From Pyrinomonas methylaliphatogenes (GTDB taxonomy: Bacteria; Acidobacteriota; Blastocatellia; Pyrinomonadales; Pyrinomonadaceae), in the NCBI RefSeq assembly GCF_000820845.2, contig NZ_CBXV010000005.1, positions 186,001 to 250,000 of the forward strand: a stretch of 64,000 nt of DNA, given 5' to 3'. A program made the translations under genes and the position numbers. This document shows positions 33,962-44,316 of this stretch, piece by piece. The notes under the pieces are model-generated. The model did not search any database. It had not been told where the DNA came from and saw nothing but the letters and a program-made list of their open reading frames with translations. Every line of letters starts with the position of its first letter. Positions within the stretch are counted from its first letter, which is position 1.

Positions 33962-34048
33962 GTCAAGGATCGAAGGGGAAAGCCTCCCCTTCGCCTCTTC
34001 GCGTTGTCGCTTCGGTCCTCAGTCAAATATCGCTGAAAAGCCTCCCGG
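33962..34048. repeat. Weak two-copy repeat with 60-bp period and glgA terminator hairpin
   Basis: gtcaaggatcg...gaaagcctcccc at 33962-33990 recurs loosely as gtcaaatatcg...gaaaagcctcccgg at 34022-34048. The first copy folds as a hairpin (cgaagggg 33971-33978 with ccccttcg 33986-33993), a possible terminator for glgA on the minus strand. Confidence 0.45.
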
Positions 34049-34083
34049 AGCGCAAGTCGCCGCGTTTGGACTCGAAGCCCGCC

Positions 34084-35511
34084 TCAGCCGACGATCGCGC
34101 GATAAAGGTCTAGGTACCGCTGCGCGGCAGCTTCCCACGAGTTGTTCTGGCGCATCCCGTTGATCTGGATCGCGCGCCACAGATCCCGTTCGGCGTAACA
34201 GTAGAGCGCCTCATAGAGGCTTTCGAGCATCGCCTCGGCCCGGTAGTCTCTGAACTTGAACCCAGTCCCGGTCCGGCGCGCGCGATCGAACTCTTCGACC
34301 GTATCATCGAGCCCGCCGGTGGCGCGCACCACGGGCACCGTCCCGTAGCGCATGCTGTACATCTGATTCAAGCCACAAGGTTCGTAGAGCGAGGGCATTA
34401 GAAAGATATCGGCGCCGGCTTCGATTTGATGGGCCAAGGCTTCGCTCGCGTAGCCGATATAGACGCCGACTTGTTGCGGGGCGCGATCGCGTAGGCTCTG
34501 CAGGAATTCCTCGTATTCGCGTGCGCCCGCTCCCAAGGCGATAAAGTAGGCTCCGGTCTCGAGGAGCGCGTCTGCCGCCTCGCGTATCAAGTCATACCCC
34601 TTCTGCGCGACGAGCCGCGAGATGATCGCGATAATGGGACGCGACGGTTCGAGAGGAAGGCCGAAACGGCGCAGCAAATCTACCTTACACGCGCTCTTGC
34701 CCGTCAGATCCGCCGCGCTGTAGTGAGCGGCGATGAACGGATCGGTCTCAGGGTCCCAAACTTCGTAGTCGATGCCGTTGGTAATGCCGACCAAGCGGTC
34801 GCGGCGCGCGCGCAGCAGCCAATCTAGGCCATAGCCCTGTTCGGGCGTTTGGATCTCAAGGGCGTAGCGGCGGCTTACGGTCGAAAGCCAATCGGCGGCC
34901 ATCAGACCAGCTTTCAAGGCCGAAGCGGCGCCGTCTTTCAAGAAGAGATCGATCGTCTGCTGATCTTGAAAGCCGAGCTTGGGCAACAGGCTGGCGTCGA
35001 AGATGCCTTGGTAGGCGAGGTTGTGAATCGACAGCAGCGTGCGCGTTTGGGCGAAGAAGGGATCGTGCGCGCGCCATCGGCTGAGTTCAACGACGGCGAA
35101 AGCGCAGGGCCAATCGTTGCAGTGCAAAATATCCGGCGGCCCTCCCAGGAGTTTGAGCGACACAAGCGTCGCATGCGAGAAGAAGGCGAAGCGCTCGTGA
35201 TCATCGCCGTAGCCGTAAATGCCGGGGCGCGCGAAATAGTCGGGAAGATCCAGCAGAAAGGTGGGAGCGCCTGAGGCTTCGCTATACCAGACTTTGACGA
35301 TGTAGCGCCTACCGGCCCATTCGACTTCCAAGCCTTCAAATACAACCTTATCAAGCAGCGACCGTTCGACGCGCTCATAGAGCGGCACGAAGAGCGCGAC
35401 ATCGGCCCGGCCCGTTCGACGCAACGCTTTTGTCAACGCGCCAGCGACATCGCCCAGCCCACCCGTTTTAGAGTAGGGAACGGCTTCCGGCGAAAGGACG
35501 GCAACGCGCAA
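34084..35511 (-). CDS. glgA: Glycogen synthase, GT5
   Basis: 475 residues. KTGGLGDVAGALTKAL (residues 15-30) is the ADP-glucose-binding KTGGL motif. HCNDWPCAF, ITNGIDYEVWDP, and the C-terminal PSLYEPCGLNQMYSMRYGTVPVVRATGGLDDTV with the catalytic E-x7-E follow. Elongates alpha-1,4-glucan from ADP-glucose. The catabolic partner glgP is 17 kb away. Confidence 0.96.
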   Translation of the reverse strand: MRVAVLSPEAVPYSKTGGLGDVAGALTKALRRTGRADVALFVPLYERVERSLLDKVVFEGLEVEWAGRRYIVKVWYSEASGAPTFLLDLPDYFARPGIYGYGDDHERFAFFSHATLVSLKLLGGPPDILHCNDWPCAFAVVELSRWRAHDPFFAQTRTLLSIHNLAYQGIFDASLLPKLGFQDQQTIDLFLKDGAASALKAGLMAADWLSTVSRRYALEIQTPEQGYGLDWLLRARRDRLVGITNGIDYEVWDPETDPFIAAHYSAADLTGKSACKVDLLRRFGLPLEPSRPIIAIISRLVAQKGYDLIREAADALLETGAYFIALGAGAREYEEFLQSLRDRAPQQVGVYIGYASEALAHQIEAGADIFLMPSLYEPCGLNQMYSMRYGTVPVVRATGGLDDTVEEFDRARRTGTGFKFRDYRAEAMLESLYEALYCYAERDLWRAIQINGMRQNNSWEAAAQRYLDLYRAIVG

Positions 35512-35573
35512 AAGTCTCCTGCTCCCTTCGACTCAAGGTAATCAAAGTCCTACCGGAGTTTAAAGGGGTCCGC

Positions 35574-35608
35574 AGAAGGGGCGCAAAAAAGCTCTTTGCG
35601 CCCCTTCT
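35574..35608 (-). terminator. Terminator downstream of rho
   Basis: Perfect 14-bp stem (agaaggggcgcaaa / tttgcgccccttct) with a 7-nt loop, 12 bp after the rho stop codon. The transcript has T-rich loop sequence but no long U-tract. Confidence 0.75.
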
Positions 35609-35619
35609 TAGGCCAGTGA

Positions 35620-37071
<1,452 letters not shown>

Positions 37072-37271
37072 AGGTTCTATTCTCGCCTAGTGTGGTGAGC
37101 GCCCACTCAGAGCGCCCAGTTTGATTCTGTCAATCTTCCTTCTCTTGTTTTTGGGGAACTCGCGCGTGCATGGACGCGCAAAGGGAAGCTGTCGAAGTTT
37201 CGAAGACTGGACTGACTCGTCCGCGCCCCTAGAGCGTCAAGCGTGTTTTCATAACACACAAAGGACGTTGA

Positions 37272-37300
37272 GAGCTAGCAGACGATGCGCCCAATGTCAA
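37272..37300 (-). promoter_or_regulatory. Probable rho promoter
   Basis: TTGACA (37300-37295), 17-bp spacer, TAGCTC (37277-37272), right after the engB terminator hairpin. The -10 match is modest. Confidence 0.5.
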
Positions 37301-37311
37301 GCGATTGAACC

Positions 37312-37339
37312 GTGGGATCGCTTTATCGTTCGATCCCAC
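37312..37339 (-). terminator. Hairpin between engB and rho
   Basis: 9-bp perfect stem gtgggatcg / cgatcccac with a 10-nt loop; no U-tract. Probable terminator of the engB transcript. Confidence 0.5.
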
Positions 37340-37470
37340 AATCAACTTCGAGATCTTATGGCCGCTGTTCCATTCGCCTTAGATGCGCGAGGCGTTGCTT
37401 GCGTCGCCTAAATCCGACCCAGCCCTTCTGTTTCGATTCGCCCATGCCCCTCGCCGAATCATAAGGAGCG

Positions 37471-38046
37471 TCATTTGGCCAGCGCCCTCTCGATCGCTCG
37501 CCAGACTTCGTTGTACCCTTGTTTGGTCAGCGCCGAGTACGGGATGATCTCCTCGGCACCCAGCTTTCGTCGAATGCGCTCGATGTTCCGCCGCAGTTCG
37601 TTTTGCGAAAGCTTATCGGATTTAGTAGCGACCGTGATCTGCGGTTTCTCGTGGTACTCGAGCCACTCGTGAAGCTGCAGATCTAATTCAGTGGGGTCGT
37701 GGCGCGAATCTACAATGTGAATTGATAGCACAAGCTCCCTTCTTTTGGCAAGGTAGGTTGTCGCCATTTCGCCCCACGACCGGCGCACTCGTTCTGGCAC
37801 GCGCGCGTAGCCGTATCCCGGCAGATCGACGAACCGGAAGCGCCCGTTGATGAGGAAGAAGTTCAAGGTCTGCGTGCGGCCCGGCGTCGCGGAGGTGCGC
37901 GCCAGACGCCTGCCGAGCAGCGAGTTGATCAAGCTCGACTTGCCGACGTTGGAGCGCCCTAGGAAAGCGATCTCCGGCAACGAGGGTGTCGGCCAATCGC
38001 GCTCGCTCGCGGCGCTGCAGATGAATTCGGCGCTCGTGATCTTCAT
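37471..38046 (-). CDS. engB: Ribosome biogenesis GTPase EngB/YsxC
   Basis: 191 residues. G1 GRSNVGKSSLINSLLGR, G3 FVDLPGYGYARVP and G4 TKSDKL are all present with the EngB-specific PGRTQTLNFF switch. Assists assembly of the 50S subunit. Divergent from smc. Confidence 0.96.
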   Translation of the reverse strand: MKITSAEFICSAASERDWPTPSLPEIAFLGRSNVGKSSLINSLLGRRLARTSATPGRTQTLNFFLINGRFRFVDLPGYGYARVPERVRRSWGEMATTYLAKRRELVLSIHIVDSRHDPTELDLQLHEWLEYHEKPQITVATKSDKLSQNELRRNIERIRRKLGAEEIIPYSALTKQGYNEVWRAIERALAK

Positions 38047-38257
38047 CCGCTGCGATTCACTTCGCTAAAATAGCGGGATCGCCCGCCCGCGGGCAAGCTT
38101 CTGGAGTGCGCGTCGCGACCCGAGACAGAAGATCGGGAGGGAGAGACGGCGCGCTACGTCGAGTTTGACATCGGGAGAGCGACTACATATAGTGGGCCTT
38201 CCCCTATGATCATCTAGCGGCTGTGTTTGGCACCGCGGATCGGGGACGCAAAGACGG

Positions 38258-41200
38258 ATGTTCAAAATACGGCGCTTAGAGATCACCGGCTTCAAGTCTT
38301 TTGCCGACCATACCGAGATCGTCTTCACGGATGATGGCATCACTGCCATCGTTGGCCCCAACGGATGCGGCAAATCGAACATCGCCGAAGCGATCGCTTG
38401 GGTGCTCGGCGAGCAGCGCGCCAAAAGCCTGCGCGGCGGCGAGATGAAGGACGTGATCTTCCAGGGCACGCGCTCGCGCCCGCCAAGCGGTATGGCCGAG
38501 GTCGTACTCCATCTGGTGCGTGATGAACGGGCGACCGACGGCGATGAGATCAGCGAGATAGACGAGGCGCTCGCGGAGATAGACGAGCGGACTCAATCCT
38601 CCCTAGTCGGAGAGAACTCCCCGGATCCTGCTGATCCTCAAATGATGGAACCGGGTGCCGCGGAGGCTGCGCAGAAGGAGGACGGTGAGCGAAGACCGCG
38701 CCACTGGCGTCCGCGACGCTTCGCCTTGGAGTTCGCCCCGGGCGAGAGCGTGACGATCGCACGTCGCCTCTATCGTTCGGGCGAGAGCGAGTATCTGTTG
38801 AACGGGCGGCCCGTCCGTCTACGCGACATTCAAGACCTCTTCTCCGGAACCGGGCTCGCGGGCACTCATTACGCCATCATCGAGCAGGGGCGCATCGGGC
38901 AGATCCTTTCCGCTAAACCGATGGAGCGGCGCGCGCTTATCGAAGAGGCGGCTGGGATCACGAAGTTTCGCGTGCGACAACGGGCGGCTGAAGCGCGTTT
39001 GGAGACCGCCCGCGCCAATCTCGCGCGCGTCTCCGACATCATCGCTGAGATCGAGCGACAGGTGAACAGTCTGCGTCGGCAAGCGGCCAAAGCCCGTCGT
39101 TACGAACAAGCCCGCGCCGAATTGCGCGAGCATCTGCGGCGCGTCTATAGCGCTGATTTCCGGTCCTTAAGCGAAGCGCTCCGGGGATTGAACGAGCAGT
39201 TGCACGTCGCCGACCTCGAAGCACAAGAGCTCAGCGGGGAGTTGGCTCGGGTTGAAGCGGAAGCGCAACGGGCGACGGCGCAGGCGCGCGCTTGCGAGGA
39301 AGAGTTGGCCGCTCTGCGCGCGAAGATCGCGGAGGCCGAATTGCAGCACGACCGCTGTGCACGTGAGCGCGCCTATCAGGAGGAACAGATCACCGCGCTC
39401 GAAAGGCGGAGCGCGGAGCTTGAAGCGGAGATCGAGGCCTTGCGTTCGCGCTTAGCCGAGGTCGAGGCCGAACGCCTGGCGCTTGCGCAAGACGAAGAGC
39501 AAGTGCGGGCGACGAGCGAAGAGTTGACCGCGGCGCTCGCTGAGGCCGAACGCGCCTATGCCGCTTCGATGAACGAGGTGGCTGCTGCCGAGGCGCGCAT
39601 CGAGGCGGCGCGGGCCGATCTGTTGACGCACACGGCGGTCGCTGAGCGATTGTTCGAGATCGGTCGGCAGCTCGAAGCCTCGCTCGAGCGTCTCGCGCAA
39701 CAGGCTGAAGGGCTCATTCACGAGCAGGCGCGCGCTTCTGCCGCTCATTTGGCCGCTAAATCCGAAGCCGAGAAGGTCGAACGCGAAGTTGCGGCGGCGA
39801 AGGGGAGATTAGGCGAATTGCGCGCCGAGCGCGAAGAGGTGGCGCGCAGCCTCGCCGAGGCGCGCGCGCTCGCTCACGAAGCCGCAACGCGCACGCGCGA
39901 TTTGCGCGAGCGGCACGCGCGCGTGCAGCATCGCCTCGATACTTTAACCGAGTTGGATGCGCGGCGTGCGCTTTATTCGGAAACCGTACAGCGAATCTTC
40001 GCCTCTGACCAAGCGCGGCGCGAGTTCCATTTCATCGGAACGTTGGCCGATGCTTTGCGGGTCGAGCCGCAGTGGGAGCAGGCGGTCGAAGCTGTTTTGG
40101 GGCCGTACCTGCAGGCGGTGATCGTCCCAACGCCGGAAGATGCCGTGCGGGCCTCGAAGTGGTTGAGGGAGAATGATGCTGGGCGCGCGCTCTTCCTCGT
40201 CGCCGGTTTGCGCGGCGCCAGCCTCGAAGGCGACGAAGCGGCGAGCGCGACGGTCGTCGCAGAGACGCTCGGCCTGGGCGCATTGCTCGGTGTGTCGCCC
40301 GAACTGCGCGCGACGCTTGAGCGAGCGCTCGCGCGCGAGATGCAGACGCGCATCGCTGATGACATAGAGCAGGCCGTGGCCCTTTCGCTGGAGACGCAGG
40401 CTCCGTATGTGACGCCCGAAGGCGATTGGGTCTGTGGCGGCACGCTCCTGAGCGCCGGCGTGGAGCGCCAGACGGGAGAGAGCCTGCTCGCCTTCAAGCG
40501 CGAGATGCGCGAGCTCGAGGCTCGTGCGGCGAGGCTCAGCGAAGAGGTCAAAGCTGCCGAGCTCGCCGAGCGTGAAGCTCAGGTGCGGGTTGGCGAGTTA
40601 GAGGAGAAGAGTAAACAGCTCGACGAAGCGATCGGACGCGCTGAGCGTGAGCTGGTCGCGTTGGAGATGAACGCGGCGCAGTGGGCACAGGAGATCGCGC
40701 GCACAGAGCGGCACATGCGCGTCGTCGCCGATGACTTGGAGCGTTTGCTCGAAGAGCGTCGCGATCTGGAGGCGCGGCGGACCAAAACGGCGCGCGACGC
40801 TGAGGCGGCAGAGCAGGCGCGCGCGCGCGCCGCACAAGAGGTGGCTGCGGCTACAGACGAGTTGGCGGCGGTCCGCCGCGTGGCCGAAGAGGAGAACGCC
40901 CGTTTGAGCGAACGGCGAGCCGTCGTCGCGGCGGTCGGCGAGCGGAGACGCGCCCTTTCCGCTGACCTGCGCCGTCGAGAGAACGAGATCGCCGATCTTC
41001 GCGCGCGGCTCGAGCGTCACGATGGAGAACTCGCCGAAGCGCAGGCGAAGTTAGAGGCTCTGCGCCGTTCAGTGCTCGATCTGGCGCAAAGCGTCGAGAC
41101 GATCGAACGCGAGCGCGCCGCGCACGCGCGTGCCGTCGAAGAGGCTGGCGAAAAGTTGGCCGCTGCGCGCGCGCATGCTGATCGTTTGACTGCGTCTTTA

Positions 41201-42013
41201 GCGGAGTTAAATCGGAAAGCGGCGGCGGCGCGTGACGCGCGCGCCGCTTTGGAAGTGCAGCGCGCTGAAGTGGCCGCGCGTTTGAACTACCTGCGCGAGT
41301 CATGTGTCGCCGAATTGGGCCAGTCGCTTGAGGAGATAAGCGCGGTTGAGATCGAGGATGGATTCGATCTCGAGGTTGCGCGGGCGCGCGTCGAAGAGTT
41401 GCGCGCGCGATTGGAGAACTTCGGCGCCGTCAACATGATGGCCCTCGAGGAGTTGAGCGAGGCCGAAGCGCGCCTGCAATTTCTGACCTCGCAGCGGCAG
41501 GACATCTTAGATGGCATCGCTTCGACAGAGGAGGCCCTGCGCGAGATCAGGCGCCGCTCGCGCGAGCGCTTTCGCGAAGCCTTCGCCGAAATCAATCGCC
41601 ATTTCGGCGAACTCTTCGTCGAACTCTTTGGCGGCGGTCACGGCGAAATGAATCTGATCGACGCTGATGATCCGCTCGAATCCGGGATCGATATCATCGC
41701 ACAGCCGCCGGGGAAGCGACTGCAGAACGTGCTGCTCCTGTCGGGCGGGGAGAAGGCGATGGTCGCCCTTGCCCTGCTGCTGGCGATCTTTCGCTATCGC
41801 CCTTCGCCCTTCTGCTTGCTCGACGAGGTTGACGCGCCGCTCGATGAGGCGAACATCGGGCGGTTCACGGAGAAGATCGTCGAGATGTCGGCTGACACGC
41901 AGTTCATCGTGATCACGCACAATAAGCGGACGATGGAGGCGGCGCGCGCGCTTTACGGCGTGACGATGGAGGAAGCTGGCGTCTCGAAAGTCGTTTCGGT
42001 CAGATTCGCTTGA
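38258..42013 (+). CDS. smc: Chromosome segregation ATPase SMC
   Basis: 1251 residues. N-terminal ATPase half: RLEITGFKSFADHTEI and Walker A GPNGCGKSNIAEAIAW. Long coiled coils about 240-560 and 730-1070 flank a hinge near 590-700 (FIGTLADALRVEPQWEQAVEAVLG, EGDWVCGGTLLSAG). The C-terminal half has the signature LLLSGGEKAMVALALLLAIF and Walker B PSPFCLLDEVDAPLDEANIG. A charged, Asp/Glu/Pro-rich insert near residues 90-145 separates early strands of the head. Condensin core for chromosome organisation; scpA and scpB are not nearby. Confidence 0.97.
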   Translation: MFKIRRLEITGFKSFADHTEIVFTDDGITAIVGPNGCGKSNIAEAIAWVLGEQRAKSLRGGEMKDVIFQGTRSRPPSGMAEVVLHLVRDERATDGDEISEIDEALAEIDERTQSSLVGENSPDPADPQMMEPGAAEAAQKEDGERRPRHWRPRRFALEFAPGESVTIARRLYRSGESEYLLNGRPVRLRDIQDLFSGTGLAGTHYAIIEQGRIGQILSAKPMERRALIEEAAGITKFRVRQRAAEARLETARANLARVSDIIAEIERQVNSLRRQAAKARRYEQARAELREHLRRVYSADFRSLSEALRGLNEQLHVADLEAQELSGELARVEAEAQRATAQARACEEELAALRAKIAEAELQHDRCARERAYQEEQITALERRSAELEAEIEALRSRLAEVEAERLALAQDEEQVRATSEELTAALAEAERAYAASMNEVAAAEARIEAARADLLTHTAVAERLFEIGRQLEASLERLAQQAEGLIHEQARASAAHLAAKSEAEKVEREVAAAKGRLGELRAEREEVARSLAEARALAHEAATRTRDLRERHARVQHRLDTLTELDARRALYSETVQRIFASDQARREFHFIGTLADALRVEPQWEQAVEAVLGPYLQAVIVPTPEDAVRASKWLRENDAGRALFLVAGLRGASLEGDEAASATVVAETLGLGALLGVSPELRATLERALAREMQTRIADDIEQAVALSLETQAPYVTPEGDWVCGGTLLSAGVERQTGESLLAFKREMRELEARAARLSEEVKAAELAEREAQVRVGELEEKSKQLDEAIGRAERELVALEMNAAQWAQEIARTERHMRVVADDLERLLEERRDLEARRTKTARDAEAAEQARARAAQEVAAATDELAAVRRVAEEENARLSERRAVVAAVGERRRALSADLRRRENEIADLRARLERHDGELAEAQAKLEALRRSVLDLAQSVETIERERAAHARAVEEAGEKLAAARAHADRLTASLAELNRKAAAARDARAALEVQRAEVAARLNYLRESCVAELGQSLEEISAVEIEDGFDLEVARARVEELRARLENFGAVNMMALEELSEAEARLQFLTSQRQDILDGIASTEEALREIRRRSRERFREAFAEINRHFGELFVELFGGGHGEMNLIDADDPLESGIDIIAQPPGKRLQNVLLLSGGEKAMVALALLLAIFRYRPSPFCLLDEVDAPLDEANIGRFTEKIVEMSADTQFIVITHNKRTMEAARALYGVTMEEAGVSKVVSVRFA

Positions 42014-42035
42014 TCGGGGATGGGGAAGCGACCTG

Positions 42036-42800
42036 ATGGGTGATAGCGCCATGCGAAATGGTCCGAGAAGGCTTATCGCGCTTTCATTCGCGCTCTTTTC
42101 CGCGTTGGCCTTTTTGTCCTTCGTCTGCGCGCAGACGCGACCGAACGCGAAGCAGAACGCGCGTCAGATCGCGCCTGAAGCGCCCGCTAAAAGCACCGGA
42201 GAGTTCGCCGCCGGACCCGTCTTTATCTACGAATTCACGCAGCCTGAGTTCTACGTCCGCCACATCATCATCGAGCACGATGTGACGGGTAAAGGGAAGA
42301 TCTCCTTCGAGCGCAAGGATGTCGATGATGTCCTCAGCGATCAATTGGAGCTTTCGCCGGCGGCGCTTGCGCGCATCAACGCTCTGTGGCAGGCGCTCGG
42401 ATATCTCGAATCGCGGACCAGTTATCAGGCGAAGAAACAATTTGCGCATCTCGGCACGATCAAACTCTGCGTCAAGCGCGACGGGAAGGAGAAATGGACG
42501 ACCTTCAACTGGACCGAAGATAAAAGCGCCGCGGCGCTGGCGACCGAGTATAGGCGGCTTGCCGATCAAGCGATACTCGTCTTCGATCTGAAGGTCGCGC
42601 GCGAAAATCAGCCGCTCGCCACTCCGAAGCTGCTCGATACGCTCGAACATCTTCTCGCGCGCAACGAACTTGCCGACCCGCCGCAACTGGTCCCGTTGTT
42701 GCGGGATCTGGCGATGGACGAACGATTGCCGCTCATTGCGCGCAACGCGGCGACCCGGGCGCTCAAGAAGATCGAGCGAATGGAGAGGGCTGAAAAGTGA
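42036..42800 (+). CDS. Secreted protein of unknown function
   Basis: 254 residues. Signal peptide (MRNGPRRLIALSFALFSALAFLSFVCAQ if the inner ATG at 42051 is counted; 42036 has GGGGAAG upstream). A domain with FIYEFTQPEFYVRHIIIEHD and KGKISFERKDVDDVLSDQLELS follows, then helical units including NELADPPQLVPLLRDLAMDE that look HEAT-like. It starts 22 bp after smc, but no link to SMC function is evident. Not recognised. Confidence 0.75.
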   Translation: MGDSAMRNGPRRLIALSFALFSALAFLSFVCAQTRPNAKQNARQIAPEAPAKSTGEFAAGPVFIYEFTQPEFYVRHIIIEHDVTGKGKISFERKDVDDVLSDQLELSPAALARINALWQALGYLESRTSYQAKKQFAHLGTIKLCVKRDGKEKWTTFNWTEDKSAAALATEYRRLADQAILVFDLKVARENQPLATPKLLDTLEHLLARNELADPPQLVPLLRDLAMDERLPLIARNAATRALKKIERMERAEK

Positions 42801-42889
42801 GCGGTGCTCGAAGCCTCTTTGCGCGAAGACGGGCGAATCCTAACTCTCGATAGCCTGCGAAGCGCCCACGACGCTCTCAGCTTGAACTT

Positions 42890-44212
42890 TCAAGCGGTGG
42901 CCTCGCTCTTTGTCTGAGGGGCGAGCGGGATCAGGCGGACGCGACGTATGCGCCGGTGTTCGACGCGCTCGACCGTAAACCGCGCGCCATCGTATTCGAC
43001 CGATTCGCCTGGGCGCAGCAGCCGCCCGGCTTTAGCGAGCAGGAAACCGGCGAGCGTCGTGTAACCGGCATCTTCCGGAAGCTTGAGGTTCAGCTTGCGA
43101 TTGACGTCGCGGACGGCGATCATGCCATCTAAGACATAAGTCCCGTGCTCTTCGACGATTTGTGAGCGCACTTCCTCATCATACTCATCGCTGATCTCCC
43201 CGACGATCTCTTCGAGCAGATCCTCGAGCGTGACGATACCTTCGACGCCGCCATGCTCGTCCACGACGAAGGCCAGATGGGTTCGCGCCGCTTGCATCTG
43301 CTTGAGGACGGAGCCCAGACGCGCCGTCGCTGGGACGAAGAGCGGAGGATGGAGCAGCTCTTCGATCTTGAACTCTTTGGCGTCCGTCGGGCGAAAGCAT
43401 GGGATGAGATCTTTCATGAAGAGCACGCCGACGATCTCGTCGAAGCGTTCGCGGAAGACCGGGAGGCGCGAGTAGCCGGTGGTGCAGAAGACCTCTTGCA
43501 CTTCTTCGAGCGTCGCGGTAATGGGCAACGCGACGACCGCCGTGCGCGGGACCATCGCTTCGCGCACCTCGGCGTCGGAAAATTCGAAGATGCGATTGAT
43601 CAGTAGTTGCTCTTCGGGTTGCAGGTGGCCGCTGCGGCGCGAAGCGTCGATCACTTGGCGGATCTCCTCTTCGGTGTAGATCGAAGCGTGAGTGGGCGAT
43701 GGGCGCAAGCCGAGAAGGCGAACCGTGCTTGTGCCGGCCCAGTCGAGCGCTCTGATCGGCCAGTAGAAGATCTTGTAAAAGATCTGCATCGGCCACGAGA
43801 CGATGAAGGCGATCCGCTCGGCCATTTCTAACGCGATCGTTTTAGGCGCGAGTTCGCCGAGGACGATGTGCAAGAAGGTGATGAAAGAGAAGGCGAGCGC
43901 AAATGAGATGGCGTGACGGGCGGGATCCGAAACGTAACCTTCGAGCGGGGCGGCAAGCAGATAGGCGACGGCGGGTTCGCCAATCCAACCGAGGCCGAGC
44001 GAAGCCATCGTGATGCCAAGTTGCGTCGCGGAGATGTAAGCGTTTAGATCGTTCAGCAGTTCGAGCAATCTTTGAGCGCGACGGTTCCCGCCAGACGCTA
44101 ACGTCTCGATTCGCGAGCGGCGCACGCTGACCAACGCGAACTCAGCCGCGACGAAGAAGCCGTTGGCGAGGACGAGCGCTATGACGGCGATGATTTTAAA
44201 GAACGTGCCCAT
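42890..44212 (-). CDS. CNNM/CorC-HlyC family membrane protein with CBS pair
   Basis: 440 residues. Four N-terminal membrane spans (DUF21/CNNM; ANGFFVAAEFALVSVRRSRIE, ITMASLGLGWIGEPAV), two CBS domains (about 215-335; MVPRTAVVALPITATLEEV, HLAFVVDEHGGVEGIVTLED) and a C-terminal CorC_HlyC domain (YVLDGMIAVRDVNRKLNLKL). The family exports Mg2+/Co2+ or senses adenine nucleotides. Often labelled hemolysin without evidence. Confidence 0.93.
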   Translation of the reverse strand: MGTFFKIIAVIALVLANGFFVAAEFALVSVRRSRIETLASGGNRRAQRLLELLNDLNAYISATQLGITMASLGLGWIGEPAVAYLLAAPLEGYVSDPARHAISFALAFSFITFLHIVLGELAPKTIALEMAERIAFIVSWPMQIFYKIFYWPIRALDWAGTSTVRLLGLRPSPTHASIYTEEEIRQVIDASRRSGHLQPEEQLLINRIFEFSDAEVREAMVPRTAVVALPITATLEEVQEVFCTTGYSRLPVFRERFDEIVGVLFMKDLIPCFRPTDAKEFKIEELLHPPLFVPATARLGSVLKQMQAARTHLAFVVDEHGGVEGIVTLEDLLEEIVGEISDEYDEEVRSQIVEEHGTYVLDGMIAVRDVNRKLNLKLPEDAGYTTLAGFLLAKAGRLLRPGESVEYDGARFTVERVEHRRIRRVRLIPLAPQTKSEATA

Positions 44213-44316
44213 TTGAAGGGATTGTCCTCTGCGCGTTCAAACGCGCTAAAATCTCGTCAGTTCGATGACGCCGATGCGAACATTATACAACAGAATTAAC
44301 TCCCATCACCGATCTT

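Larger units (their letters stand above)
37072..37470 (-). other. Long rho leader region
   Basis: 399 bp between engB and rho. It holds a terminator-like hairpin (37312-37339), the promoter at 37272-37300, a small stem (GTGTT-TTCAT-AACAC near 37240-37254) with a seven-codon ATG frame (MKTRLTL), and two direct copies of GGGCGCTC before the start. A roughly 190-nt 5' leader would allow autogenous Rho control, as in E. coli; that is inference. Confidence 0.5.

Noticed and set aside
2053-34048. CRISPR arrays at the short direct-repeat pairs
   Set aside because: Unit size and period look CRISPR-like, but each locus has only two (once three) units, the sequences differ between loci, copies carry scattered mismatches, some contain gene stop codons, and no cas gene is present.
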